DNA of 64,000 nt. Origin: Bacteroidia bacterium (GTDB taxonomy: Bacteria; Bacteroidota; Bacteroidia; Flavobacteriales; Flavobacteriaceae). Location: NCBI GenBank assembly GCA_030430385.1, contig JAUIFO010000003.1, positions 204,564 to 268,563 of the forward strand, in the 5' to 3' direction. Below the pieces are notes generated by a model, which worked only from the letters and a program-made list of their open reading frames with translations, had not been told where the DNA came from and did no database searches. The position numbers and the translations under genes were made by a program. Shown one piece after another: positions 40,486-49,778 of this stretch. Each line of letters starts with the position of its first letter. Within the stretch, counting starts at the first letter, position 1.

Positions 40486-42270
40486 TTATCTCAATTCTTT
40501 ATCAATTACTGAAATTGTCTGAGCTGCTTTTTCGTAATCCTGTTGCATTTCAACATTGGTTATTGGTGTATATCTTGCCAATTCACAATGCTCTAAAATG
40601 CTTATGAATTCTGAAACCGTTTCGGAATTTACCTGACGCTCAATTAAAATGGTGTTGATCTTTTCTTTACTAAACTCACTCGTCTCAATTTGAAGCTTTG
40701 CCTTGAGATAATTATGCAATGCCTTTTCAAGAGCAATGTAAAATGCTTCCTTATTTCCTAAGGATTTCTTGGCCTCACTTAAATAACGTTTCGCTAGTTT
40801 ATCTGCTTTTCTAATTCTATTTCCAAACACATCGGCTTGACGCTCTTCACGTTTCTTTCTGTAAACAAGCGCTAGAGGAATTGCTAAAAACGGCAGTAAT
40901 AAAGACGTCCAAAACCCTGTACTTTTAAAAAAAGTATCTTGATGCATTGGTTTAAGATTTGCTTTGGTCTTTACAAAAGCAAACTGTTCATTATTAGATA
41001 CAACCTGTTGCTTTCCAGAACCATTAGTCGTTGTTGCAATATTATTATCTGAATTAGCTGTATTAACAGGACCTTCTAACACATTAATCACAATTTCGCC
41101 TGACGATATGGTTTTGTAAGTTTCAGAATTGGTATCGAAGTATGAAAAGGATATACTTGGCACAGGATACTTTCCTTTAAATTGCGGAACAATGGTATAG
41201 CTATCTGAAATAGAACCATACATACCACCTAAATTGGTTTTGACATTCTCATTGTGCTCAGGTTCATAAACTTCTAATGAATTTGGAAGCTTAATTTTTG
41301 GCAATTCAAACAATTTGAGGTTTCCATTACCAGTCACTTCAACTCTAGCCTGAAGCGATTCAGAAGCATTTAATTCGGTTTTAGATGTGATGACATTAAA
41401 CTTGAAATCGCCAACTGCTCCAGTAAAATTTTCAGGTTTACCTTCAAGCGGAAGTTCTTTCACATTAATGGTTCTACTTCCAGCAGAGACGCGTTTGTTA
41501 ACTTTGGTCATTAAACGTCCACCAAAAAAATCGCGACGCTTGGTTGGCACCTCAACGGTAACGTCTAAGGTTAAAGGTTCAATCTCAAGTTGTCCTGTTT
41601 TTTGAGGATATAAGACCGTTTTTCGCAATACCACATAGCGGTAATTATCGTCGCCTTTGTAGCTTCCGTTTTGGATTTTCAAACCTTTAATATCGATATT
41701 CTGACTCCAAAAATCATTGTATCTAGGATTGTCAATTTCTCTCCAATTACTTACACCAGTACTTTGAGACACATAAAGTTTGTAAACTACAGTAATGGCT
41801 TCATTAAGGTACGGATTGGTTTTAGACACTTCGGCAACTAAATGAATGTTTTCAGAAGCAATATTTTCAGCATTATCTGGATCGTTAGGTCGCTTGACTG
41901 CCGCAGTAACATTAACGGTCACCACTTGCGTTTTGTAAACTTCACCATCAATCTCAATTGTGGCCTGATTTATCTTGACCTGACCGCGTTGCTTTGGTGC
42001 TAAAAAGTAACTGTATGTTTTTTTATATGAGCGTTTGCCATTGAGCCACGACTGACTCACAGAAGTGTTTGGACCACCAACTACAGTAAACCCATTGAAG
42101 TCTGGCGGATTGAAATTATCACCATCTTTATTCATTTCAAAGTCGATACGTAAGCGTTCGTTGATACCAAGCTTCGTTTTACTCACTTTAGCCTCAAACT
42201 TGATTTGGGCAGAAAGTGTTGTTGTTACAAGTAACAATAGAAGACTTATGATGTGCTTTGAAAATTTCAT
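40486..42270 (-). CDS. batD: BatD: aerotolerance protein
   Basis: 594 residues with signal peptide ('IISLLLLLVTTTLSAQ'), a large beta-rich periplasmic part (~20-440; 'FEAKVSKTKLGINERLRIDFEMNKDGDNFNPPDF' begins the BatD/oxygen-tolerance domain; 'FKFNVITSKTELNASESLQARVEVTGNGNLKLFELPKI' is a second copy, quoted by its ends), one membrane helix (~455-475, 'GFWTSLLLPFLAIPLALVY') and a helical cytosolic tail ('FSKEKINTILIERQV'). The domain order fits the BatD family. It is probably a partner of the VWA proteins BatA/BatB. Confidence 0.9.
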   Translation of the reverse strand: MKFSKHIISLLLLLVTTTLSAQIKFEAKVSKTKLGINERLRIDFEMNKDGDNFNPPDFNGFTVVGGPNTSVSQSWLNGKRSYKKTYSYFLAPKQRGQVKINQATIEIDGEVYKTQVVTVNVTAAVKRPNDPDNAENIASENIHLVAEVSKTNPYLNEAITVVYKLYVSQSTGVSNWREIDNPRYNDFWSQNIDIKGLKIQNGSYKGDDNYRYVVLRKTVLYPQKTGQLEIEPLTLDVTVEVPTKRRDFFGGRLMTKVNKRVSAGSRTINVKELPLEGKPENFTGAVGDFKFNVITSKTELNASESLQARVEVTGNGNLKLFELPKIKLPNSLEVYEPEHNENVKTNLGGMYGSISDSYTIVPQFKGKYPVPSISFSYFDTNSETYKTISSGEIVINVLEGPVNTANSDNNIATTTNGSGKQQVVSNNEQFAFVKTKANLKPMHQDTFFKSTGFWTSLLLPFLAIPLALVYRKKREERQADVFGNRIRKADKLAKRYLSEAKKSLGNKEAFYIALEKALHNYLKAKLQIETSEFSKEKINTILIERQVNSETVSEFISILEHCELARYTPITNVEMQQDYEKAAQTISVIDKELR

Positions 42271-42278
42271 AATAACCG

Positions 42279-43160
42279 TTACCAGTCTTTATCTGTTTGT
42301 ATTGGTGTGCCTTTTTGTTTTTTGGCATTGATTTTTTGTTGAACCTTCTGTTCTTGATTGTTCATTGCTTCTAACAAATTCTTGATTTGCTGAGGCGACA
42401 ACTGTCCTTCTCTTGGTTTTGGTTGCCCTTGTTGTTCTTTATCTTTTCCTTGATCTTCTTTTTGATCTTTTTGCTCTTCATCATCAGGCTTTCCTTGATC
42501 ATCTTTTTGATCATCACCTTCCTTCTTTTCGTCTTCACCATCTTTCTTCTGTTCATCTTCGTTCTTCTCGTCCTCGTTTTGATCTTTATTCTCGTCTTCG
42601 TTTTCCTTTTCGCCTTCTTCTTCCTGCTGTTGCTCTTCGTCCTGTTGCTGTTCTGCACAATCTTTTGCAATGGCTAAATTGTATCGCGTTTCATCATCTG
42701 AAGGATTATTTCGCAATGCATTTTTATAGGCTTCAACCGCTTCTTTACACAGTTTACGTTGCATTAAAATATTGCCAATATTGTGAAACGCTTTGTGCTT
42801 TTCAGTTTTAGATGTTGCGTTTTCAGCGGCTTGTGTGTGACGAAATAAGGCTTCGTCGTAATTGCCTTTGTTGTAATATGAATTTCCTAAGTTGTAAGCA
42901 CCAGCAGTATAGGACGCTTGTTCTGAAATGGCTTTTCGGTATTCCATTTCAGCAGAAATAAAATCATCTTTTTCTATGAAATCATTGCCTTCATACACAT
43001 AATTGTTCGCCTTCTGAAGCTGAAGTTCTTGCGCCTTTTGTTGGTCTTTATTTTGAGCAAAAACCACAGTAGTACACAACAACGCAAAAAGAAAAAATAA
43101 TCCTATTGTTCTTTTTAAAGACCTGTTATCAATTTGGTATGTTACGCTAGATGTTTTCAT
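42279..43160 (-). CDS. batC: BatC: TPR protein with acidic low-complexity tail
   Basis: ~293 residues. Start at the ATG 43160 (an upstream TTG adds four residues). Signal peptide ('GLFFLFALLCTTVVFAQ'), TPR units (~50-160: 'EMEYRKAISEQASYTAGAYNLGNSYYNKGNYDEALFRHTQA' in parts), then ~85 residues of almost only E, Q, K, D, N (bases 42420-42660), and a conserved end 'GQLSPQQIKNLLEAMNNQEQKVQQKI'. This layout is typical of flavobacterial BatC. The low-complexity region produces spurious antisense frames. Confidence 0.88.
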   Translation of the reverse strand: MKTSSVTYQIDNRSLKRTIGLFFLFALLCTTVVFAQNKDQQKAQELQLQKANNYVYEGNDFIEKDDFISAEMEYRKAISEQASYTAGAYNLGNSYYNKGNYDEALFRHTQAAENATSKTEKHKAFHNIGNILMQRKLCKEAVEAYKNALRNNPSDDETRYNLAIAKDCAEQQQDEEQQQEEEGEKENEDENKDQNEDEKNEDEQKKDGEDEKKEGDDQKDDQGKPDDEEQKDQKEDQGKDKEQQGQPKPREGQLSPQQIKNLLEAMNNQEQKVQQKINAKKQKGTPIQTDKDW

Positions 43161-43230
43161 ATAAATCAACAAGCAATATAAAAAACTGTACTATGTGTTA
43201 TAGTTAAAGATTTTATAAATTATAATGACG

Positions 43231-44268
43231 CTAAATATTCTCGTTAAACAGATTTAAACGCTTTAGCCAGGCTGTTTTTCGTTCTAAAAAGAAAATATCA
43301 ATAAAGAGGAAGCCAATAGCAAAAGCCAGAAACCATTGAAACTGATCTTTAAAATCGGCAAACTCTTTCGCTTCAAATTCTGTTTTGTCCATTTTGTTTA
43401 GAATGTCTCTAATAGCATCAACAACTTCTATAGTGTTACTACCATTGATGTAAGAGCCATCTGCTTCTTCAGCGATAGTTTTTAGAGTTTCTTCGTCGAG
43501 ACGCGTAATTACCGTTTCTCCATTTTTGTCTTTCTTGTAATTCAACACAATTCCATTGCGCTTTATAGGAATTGGACCTCCTTTCACATCACCAACACCA
43601 ATAGTGAAGATGCGAATCCCTTCATTACTAGCTTCTTCAGCAATTGCTACAGCTTCATCTGTATGATCTTCACCATCTGAAATAATGATTAGCACACGAT
43701 TGGTTTGTTCCTCGTCATCAAAATAAGTTCTTGCCAATTGAATGGCATCACTTATTGCTGTACCTTGAGAGGACAACATATCTGTGTTCATGTTTTGCAA
43801 AAACATCTTCGCTGAAGCATAATCGGTTGTAATTGGTAGCTGCGGAAAAGCTTTACCTGCGTAAGCAATAATTCCGATACGATCACTTGCTAAATTATTG
43901 ATGATTTGAGTGACCAATTGTTTCGATTTTTCGAGTCGGTTTGGCGCAATATCTTCAGCCAGCATACTTTTTGAAACGTCAACAGCAAACACAATATCTA
44001 CACCTTCGCGTTTTACGGTTTCGAGTTTGGTTCCAATTTTTGGATTGACCAAAGCTATTGCTAGACAAGCAAAAGCTAAGCATAAAACCACAACTTTTAA
44101 AATGCCTTTAAACAGTGATTGGTTCGGACTTAAGCGTTTTAAAAGTGCCTTATTAGCAAAACGCTTCTGGGTTTGATATCTCCAAAGTTGAAGGAGTACA
44201 AACAACAGAATGATTACTGGAATAACCAGTAATACCCAAAACCATATTTTTTCTTCTAATTGAAACAT
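43231..44268 (-). CDS. batB: BatB: von Willebrand factor A membrane protein
   Basis: 345 residues: two N-terminal membrane helices (~8-26, ~55-75), a VWA domain (~85-285) with the MIDAS motif D-x-S-x-S as 'VFAVDVSKSMLAEDIAPNRLEKSK' and 'ILIISDGEDHTDEA', and a C-terminal helix (~310-330). 'GTAISDAIQLARTYFDDEEQ' completes the metal site. BatA and BatB are assumed to form a heteromeric surface of the operon. Ten bases separate it from batA. Confidence 0.92.
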   Translation of the reverse strand: MFQLEEKIWFWVLLVIPVIILLFVLLQLWRYQTQKRFANKALLKRLSPNQSLFKGILKVVVLCLAFACLAIALVNPKIGTKLETVKREGVDIVFAVDVSKSMLAEDIAPNRLEKSKQLVTQIINNLASDRIGIIAYAGKAFPQLPITTDYASAKMFLQNMNTDMLSSQGTAISDAIQLARTYFDDEEQTNRVLIIISDGEDHTDEAVAIAEEASNEGIRIFTIGVGDVKGGPIPIKRNGIVLNYKKDKNGETVITRLDEETLKTIAEEADGSYINGSNTIEVVDAIRDILNKMDKTEFEAKEFADFKDQFQWFLAFAIGFLFIDIFFLERKTAWLKRLNLFNENI

Positions 44269-44278
44269 TCTTTACGTC

Positions 44279-45283
44279 TTAAACAAAACTTCTAAATACT
44301 GTATAGCGCAACAATAATTCTAACAGCAATAACAAACCTGCTATAATAACAAGCGGTCTGTATTTTTCTTCATAATTATAAAACTTAAACTCTTCAATTT
44401 CCGTTTTTTCAAGCTTATTGATTTCGTTATAAATCTCTCTTAATTTCTTATTGTTGGTTGCTCTAAAATATTTTCCACCAGTAACTTCAGCGATATCTTT
44501 AAGTAAGGCTTCATCAATTTCAACTTGAACCCTTCCGTATTTAAAAGAGCCGCCAGGATTAATTGCCACAGGAGATAATGCCATACCGTTAGTACCTAAT
44601 CCAATCGTATAGGTTTTTATACCATACTCCACGGCTAACTCACTAGCAATTTTAGGATCTATAAATCCTGAATTATTAACACCATCTGTAAGCAGGATGA
44701 TAACTTTACTCTTAGCTTTACTGTCTTTAAGTCGGTTTACAGAAGTTGCTAATCCCATTCCTATGGCTGTACCACCTTCAATAATAGTGTTGTATTTGAT
44801 ATCTCTGAGCGATCGTAATACAATAGATTTATCGCTTGTAATAGGTGTTTTGGTATAACTTTCACCTGCATATTCTACCAAACCAATTCGGTCATTTGGT
44901 CGCCCTTGAATAAACTGTGCAGCTACTTTTTTAAGAGCTTCCAAACGGTTAGGCTTGAGATCTTTGGCAAGCATACTTGCCGACACATCAATAGCCATAA
45001 CAATATCGATTCCTTTTGTGGTTTTCGTTTTAGTGGATACATCAACCGTTCGAGGTCTTGCGAGAGCAGTAATTAAAAACGCTAAAGCTAAAAGACGCAA
45101 CACAAACAATAGTGGCTTAAGTTTAGCTAACCAAGAGCTTCCTGCCTTAAATCCTTTTACACTTGATATTTTGAGTTCGGCAGTTTGTTTTTTTCGGGTG
45201 AAGACATACCAAATTATTGCTAATGGAAGCAGTAACAATAACCAAAATAATTCTTTATGTAGAAACTCTATACCTTCAAACAT
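44279..45283 (-). CDS. batA: BatA: von Willebrand factor A membrane protein
   Basis: 334 residues, same architecture as BatB: membrane helices at ~12-28 and ~58-78, VWA domain ~85-275 with 'VMAIDVSASMLAKDLKPNRLEALK' (D-x-S-x-S), 'GTAIGMGLATSVNRLK' and 'VIILLTDGVNNSGF', then a final membrane helix 'PLVIIAGLLLLLELLLRY'. Its start codon overlaps the stop of the upstream gene (both at 45283), so translation is coupled. Confidence 0.92.
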   Translation of the reverse strand: MFEGIEFLHKELFWLLLLLPLAIIWYVFTRKKQTAELKISSVKGFKAGSSWLAKLKPLLFVLRLLALAFLITALARPRTVDVSTKTKTTKGIDIVMAIDVSASMLAKDLKPNRLEALKKVAAQFIQGRPNDRIGLVEYAGESYTKTPITSDKSIVLRSLRDIKYNTIIEGGTAIGMGLATSVNRLKDSKAKSKVIILLTDGVNNSGFIDPKIASELAVEYGIKTYTIGLGTNGMALSPVAINPGGSFKYGRVQVEIDEALLKDIAEVTGGKYFRATNNKKLREIYNEINKLEKTEIEEFKFYNYEEKYRPLVIIAGLLLLLELLLRYTVFRSFV

Positions 45284-46932
45284 TACTCTTCTTCAGCTTT
45301 TTTAAGTTCTATTGAATTGATGATACGTTCTACCGTTTGTTCGGCATAGGTATCGTCTTTAGTCCAAGTGATCGTAATCTGTTGCAAAACTGTTTTATTA
45401 TCTGCTAAAAACTGAAAAATAGCGTAATTACCAGAAACAAGATTGTCTTTAGACAGCATTGGAAATTGAGCAGTTCCAAATGTCTTGTAGCCTTCGGCAG
45501 CATTAGGTGTAATAAACTGTTCACTTTTAGTAATGATATCTGTGACACCATTTTGCTCCAGTTGTCTAATAGCGGCATCAGCAACTACATTTAGATCGAT
45601 CTGCTGTTGTTCTTCTCCAGAGTTTGCATTATCATAAAACGTCGTGCTCACTGTTATGCTGAACATGTCTAGAACACTTCCGTAGGCAAATGCTGTCACA
45701 TTTACTTTATCTTTTAATTCTTCAGGGATTGGGACTTCAATACGCTTTAACACTTTAGGCGTACTAATCATTATTGGTGGCACACCATATTCGCTGTAAA
45801 CCCAATTTCCTTCGAGGAGTTCTTTACTTTCATGACCAATTATGGTGTCTTTCACATAAGCGAATCCATACTTCATTCCGAAACCAACAAACGTCGCAAT
45901 GATGACAAACGCAGCAATACAAATGGTAAGGATTACTTTTCGGCGTTTCTTTTTACGTTCTTGCTCTTCTTTATATTGTTGATCTAATAACTTTTCTTCT
46001 TCTGTTGGTTCTGGTAATGCTTCTTTAACGTGATCTATTTCGACATCTATGGTTTCACGATCAAGCTTTGCTAATTCGATATCTGGTGCAGACTTTGCAA
46101 ATTTCACTAAATCGGCACGTTTAAGAATGGTCTCGATATTGCGAATATCTTCAGTACTAAGATCAATTTGATTAGCGTCATTTAATAAATTCAGTCTTGA
46201 AATCAATTCGTCTGTAGTACTTTCTAACGACTTGTCATAAACCTTTTCATCAAGGTATTTCCTAATGATAAAGGTTAGCTCAGAATAGTAATCTTTTAGT
46301 GCTGCATTTTCTAGGTAAGTACTTTCATCTAACTTTTTTAAAGCCAATTTAGCTCTATCATAAGGCGGAAGAAGTGCTATTTTTGCTTCTTCGGTTAACG
46401 GTTTCTTTCTCCAAATAAACCAATACAGAAGAAATGCCAAAAGTGCTAATCCTGCTAAAATTCCTAAAATAAGTTTCCATTTAGAACTGCTGCTTTTTTC
46501 GACTTCAATAAACGGTTTTATATCGTATAAGCCTTGTTTGGTGGTATCTACCTCAACATTTCTGACCTCAACTAAAAGTGAGTCTGTAAAGTGTGTTTGG
46601 GAACCAATGATGACTTTTTGCTTTGGAATGACGTAACGTCCAGAATCAAATTGTGTTAAACCATAGGTTTTGATGAGTTGGTATTTGGCATCCTTTTTAG
46701 TGGTATCAACTTTATAGGATTCAATCATTTCAAGAGGCGAAAACGTCTGTCCCTCTGGAAACACAACCAGATCAGTAGTATCGGCTTCAACTTGAATTTT
46801 AAATTTAATCTCTTGTCCGATCTTAATTTGAGTAGAATCAACCGAAGATTGCACTTGCGCGTTTAGACCCAAAGAAACAAAGCATAAGGCACAAGCAAAA
46901 ACATACGACATCGTATTCGCTTTAAAATTCAT
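45283..46932 (-). CDS. BatD-like/DUF4381-like membrane protein between DUF58 and batA
   Basis: About 549 residues from ATG 46932 (nine codons inside the longest frame; this gives a clean signal peptide 'SYVFACALCFVSLGLNAQ'). Residues ~25-135 are beta-rich like BatD's oxygen-tolerance domain ('QSSVDSTQIKIGQEIKFKIQVEAD'). A membrane helix (~155-175), then a helical DUF4381-like segment ('LPPYDRAKLALKKLDES...YYSELTFIIRKYLDEKVYDKSLESTTDELI'), a second helix (~330-350), and a C-terminal secreted alpha/beta domain. This gene type is usual in the slot between DUF58 and batA. Confidence 0.8.
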   Translation of the reverse strand: MNFKANTMSYVFACALCFVSLGLNAQVQSSVDSTQIKIGQEIKFKIQVEADTTDLVVFPEGQTFSPLEMIESYKVDTTKKDAKYQLIKTYGLTQFDSGRYVIPKQKVIIGSQTHFTDSLLVEVRNVEVDTTKQGLYDIKPFIEVEKSSSSKWKLILGILAGLALLAFLLYWFIWRKKPLTEEAKIALLPPYDRAKLALKKLDESTYLENAALKDYYSELTFIIRKYLDEKVYDKSLESTTDELISRLNLLNDANQIDLSTEDIRNIETILKRADLVKFAKSAPDIELAKLDRETIDVEIDHVKEALPEPTEEEKLLDQQYKEEQERKKKRRKVILTICIAAFVIIATFVGFGMKYGFAYVKDTIIGHESKELLEGNWVYSEYGVPPIMISTPKVLKRIEVPIPEELKDKVNVTAFAYGSVLDMFSITVSTTFYDNANSGEEQQQIDLNVVADAAIRQLEQNGVTDIITKSEQFITPNAAEGYKTFGTAQFPMLSKDNLVSGNYAIFQFLADNKTVLQQITITWTKDDTYAEQTVERIINSIELKKAEEE

Positions 46933-46987
46933 CAGATATATTAGCCTTAGACTTATCACTTTTTACTTTTTACTTTTTACTTAAATA

Positions 46988-47851
46988 CTATCGTCTTTTA
47001 AAATAGCCCAACAACTTTTTCACGTAACTCTCGTCTACACGACAATCTATAGTTCCAGCTCCAGATTTAGTAAATACATCTTTATAGTAACCTACTTTTT
47101 CACGGTAATAGGCATTGTAATTTGCTCTAATTTTTTTTGAGCTTGTGTTAACCAATACCAATTCGCCACTCTCTTCATCTTCCATTTGTACCATTCCTAA
47201 ATTTGGAATGCTCTCTTCGTGTTTATCATAAACTCTAATACCAGTAATGTCATGTTTTCCAGCAGCAATTTTCAGAGTTTGTTTGTAATCATCTGCAATA
47301 AAATCGCTCAAGACAAAAACAATCGCTTTCTTTTTCATCACATTTGATAAAAATTTTAAAGCTTCAGAAATATTGGTGTGCTTACTTTTAGGTTTAAATT
47401 CTATGAGCTCACGAATGATTCGTAAAACATGAGAACGTCCTTTCTTTGGTGGAATATAAAGTTCGATCTCGTCTGAAAACAATATCAAACCTATTTTGTC
47501 ATTATTTTGAGTAGCTGAAAAGGCTAACGTTGCAGCGATTTCGGTGGCTACTTCATTTTTAAATTGGTCTGACGTTCCAAATAATTTAGATCCAGAAATA
47601 TCTACCATTAACATCATGGTCAATTCACGTTCTTCTTCAAACACTTTCACAAAAGGTTCATTATAACGTGCCGTAACATTCCAATCGATATTTCTAACAT
47701 CATCACCAAACTGATACTGTCTTACTTCAGAAAAAGTCATACCACGACCCTTGAAGGTTGAATGGTATTCGCCTCCAAAAATATGATCAGACAAACGTCT
47801 TGTCTTGATCTCAATTTTTCGAACTTTTTTTAGTAATTCCTTAGTATCCAT
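46988..47851 (-). CDS. DUF58 domain protein of the Bat operon
   Basis: 287 residues. The DUF58 signature 'GMTFSEVRQYQFGDDVRNIDWNVTARYNEPFVKVFEEEREL' (residues ~34-74, cited by range) is followed by a VWA-like fold with 'MLMVDISGSKLFG' (D-x-S-x-S-like). Unlike many DUF58 proteins it has no N-terminal membrane helices, so it is cytosolic. It is the constant partner of MoxR. The gap to moxR is 97 bases and holds a REP pair. Confidence 0.92.
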   Translation of the reverse strand: MDTKELLKKVRKIEIKTRRLSDHIFGGEYHSTFKGRGMTFSEVRQYQFGDDVRNIDWNVTARYNEPFVKVFEEERELTMMLMVDISGSKLFGTSDQFKNEVATEIAATLAFSATQNNDKIGLILFSDEIELYIPPKKGRSHVLRIIRELIEFKPKSKHTNISEALKFLSNVMKKKAIVFVLSDFIADDYKQTLKIAAGKHDITGIRVYDKHEESIPNLGMVQMEDEESGELVLVNTSSKKIRANYNAYYREKVGYYKDVFTKSGAGTIDCRVDESYVKKLLGYFKRR

Positions 47852-47861
47852 TGTTTTGTTT

Positions 47862-47945
47862 TGTCATTCCGCACCTGATGCGGAATCTACCTGATATAAT
47901 TTTTTGACAAATAATAATGAGATTCCTGCTTTCGCAGGAATGACA
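47862..47945. repeat. Paired REP elements between moxR and DUF58 gene
   Basis: Left unit TGTCATTCCGC...GCGGAATCT (47862-47887) and right unit GAGATTCCTGC...GCAGGAATGACA (47919-47945) are each hairpins and are mutually inverted, with outer ends TGTCATTCC and GGAATGACA able to pair. This is the best-preserved pair in the window and sits within an operon. Confidence 0.75.
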
Positions 47946-47948
47946 ATA

Positions 47949-48950
47949 CTATGGTACTTCAATTTCGTTAACGATTTTATTGATGATATCAACGGAAGTG
48001 ATATTCTCTGCTTCAGCTTCGTAAGTAATTCCAATTCTGTGTCGGAGCACATCATGAACTACAGCACGAACATCTTCAGGAATCACATAACCTCTACGTT
48101 TGATAAATGCATAACATTTTGCTGCACTGGCAAGGTTGATGCTTCCACGAGGAGATGCGCCAAAAGAAATTAACGGTTTTATATCTGCAAGTCTATATTT
48201 TTCAGGATATCGTGTTGCAAAGATGATATCAAGAATATACTTTTCAATTTTCTCATCCATATACACTTCTCTCACCACTTTTTGGGCATTTAAAATTTGA
48301 GCTAAAGACACTACTGGATTTACTTTTTCCCAAGATCCTTTTAAGTTGGCTCTCATAATGAGTTGCTCTTCATCTTGTTTTGGATAATCAATAACTGTCT
48401 TCAACATAAAACGGTCAACCTGTGCTTCTGGAAGCGGATAAGTTCCTTCTTGCTCAACTGGGTTTTGCGTTGCCATTACCAAAAATGGTTTGTCCAAAAT
48501 AAAGGTTTCATCACCAATAGTTACTTGTTTTTCCTGCATGGCTTCAAGTAACGCTGATTGTACTTTTGCAGGTGCTCTATTGATCTCATCGGCTAAAACG
48601 AAGTTTGCGAAAATAGGTCCTTTCTTAATAGAAAAATCATTTTCTTTCATGTTATAGATTAGCGTTCCAACAACATCAGCTGGCAGTAAGTCTGGCGTAA
48701 ACTGAATTCTGCTAAAACTCCCATCTACAGCTTGAGACAAGGTGTTGATCGCTAATGTTTTTGCCAAACCAGGAACACCTTCAAGTAAAATATGTCCTTG
48801 CCCTAGCAATCCAATAAGTAAGCGCTCAACCATATGTTTTTGACCAACAATAACTTTGTTCATTTCCATCATTAGCAAATCAACAAAGGCACTTTCTTTT
48901 TCTATTTTCTCATTAATTGATTTGATATCAATTGTTCCCGTTTCTTCCAT
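47949..48950 (-). CDS. MoxR family AAA+ ATPase
   Basis: 333 residues. Walker A 'LLEGVPGLAKTLAINTL' (~55-71), Walker B 'FVLADEINRAPAKVQSALLEAMQEKQVTIGD' (~117-147; D-E-I-N-R core), sensor 1 'PFLVMATQNPVEQEGTYPLPEAQVDRFMLK' (quoted by its ends ~155-184) and a helical lid. MoxR proteins act as chaperones with VWA partners, here DUF58 and BatA/B. First gene of the Bat operon, with a TAAATTTG box upstream. Confidence 0.95.
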   Translation of the reverse strand: MEETGTIDIKSINEKIEKESAFVDLLMMEMNKVIVGQKHMVERLLIGLLGQGHILLEGVPGLAKTLAINTLSQAVDGSFSRIQFTPDLLPADVVGTLIYNMKENDFSIKKGPIFANFVLADEINRAPAKVQSALLEAMQEKQVTIGDETFILDKPFLVMATQNPVEQEGTYPLPEAQVDRFMLKTVIDYPKQDEEQLIMRANLKGSWEKVNPVVSLAQILNAQKVVREVYMDEKIEKYILDIIFATRYPEKYRLADIKPLISFGASPRGSINLASAAKCYAFIKRRGYVIPEDVRAVVHDVLRHRIGITYEAEAENITSVDIINKIVNEIEVP

Positions 48951-48981
48951 TATATCTGATTTTAAGTCTAAAATTTTTTAG

Positions 48982-48989
48982 CAAATTTA
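48982..48989 (-). promoter_or_regulatory. -7 box (TAAATTTG) of the Bat operon
   Basis: Exact TAnnTTTG on the minus strand ~32 bases before the moxR start. A TTTG lies upstream but nearer than usual. Confidence 0.4.
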
Positions 48990-49042
48990 ATTGGATACGC
49001 AAATTGTTAAAATTTTTTTTGGGTTGCTGTTAATAATTGGTT

Positions 49043-49078
49043 AAAAAATAAGGAGTAGTACAAATTGCACTACTCCTT
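49043..49078 (-). terminator. Terminator of the DUF4382 lipoprotein gene
   Basis: AAGGAGTAGT (49050-49059) and ACTACTCCTT (49069-49078) pair around 9 bases; on the minus strand TTATTTTTT follows. It separates this gene from the Bat operon downstream. Confidence 0.75.
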
Positions 49079-49103
49079 TAATTTATTGGTGTTTTAGTCT
49101 GTT

Positions 49104-49673
49104 TTAAAACAAATTGAAGCGTCGCATCATCGTGCTTGTTTTTGGTTGAAAATTTGCTTCGCTTTGCGTTGTAAAGTCAATCGATTCGTCGATGTTGAGT
49201 TCTAGTGTTAATTCGTACAACTTATTCTTCTGAAATTGTTTTTCTACAATATTAATTGACGCATTCTCATAAGCATCGTCTATCTGTAAATCATAAGTTA
49301 GTCCGTATTTAACCGCAGTATTGTCATCGCCTAAAACCAGTTTAATATTATAAATGAATTCAGCTGGAACCTGTTCAAAATCGACCAAAGTGATGATTGC
49401 ATTGTTTCTTAATTCCGTAAGGTCATGAACTCCAGTGTTAATTGTATTTAAATGTAGCCAAGCGTTTGGATCATTTTCATCTTCAAGCACTCTAAGTTGT
49501 ACCTCTTTGATATCAAGATTTAGGGCATTTAATGTTGAAGGCGTTGCTGCTAATTTTACATTAACTAGACTGTTTTCAAAAGATTCGTCTTCATCTTGAG
49601 GAGAACAACTACTAAAAGAAAGCAGAATACTTAAACTTAAAATTAAGGCTTTTGTGATTCGTGAGAAGGTCAT
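49104..49673 (-). CDS. DUF4382-like lipoprotein
   Basis: 189 residues with lipoprotein signal 'LSLSILLSFSSC' followed by 'SPQDEDE' (acidic export-signal-like). The mature part fits DUF4382: 'LNLDIKEVQLRVLEDENDPNAWLHLNTINTGVHDLTELRNN', 'EQVPAEFIYNIKLVLGDDNTAV' (quoted in parts), with a single beta domain. Function unknown; likely surface-anchored. Single gene with its own terminator. Confidence 0.75.
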   Translation of the reverse strand: MTFSRITKALILSLSILLSFSSCSPQDEDESFENSLVNVKLAATPSTLNALNLDIKEVQLRVLEDENDPNAWLHLNTINTGVHDLTELRNNAIITLVDFEQVPAEFIYNIKLVLGDDNTAVKYGLTYDLQIDDAYENASINIVEKQFQKNKLYELTLELNIDESIDFTTQSEANFQPKTSTMMRRFNLF

Positions 49674-49778
49674 GATTTGGGTTCATTAATTATTACTTAA
49701 ACAATGATACTTTTATCCTCAAGATTTGACTATTTTTATACATGAATTGCAAAAAAATCCGCATAAACTGAAAAAAAA

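Noticed and set aside
42371..42811. Three long overlapping frames (one minus, two plus) over the BatC tail
   Set aside because: They are shadows of the E/K/Q/D-rich low-complexity region of batC; their own sequences are low-complexity (poly-L/F/I, K/R/T) with no domain.
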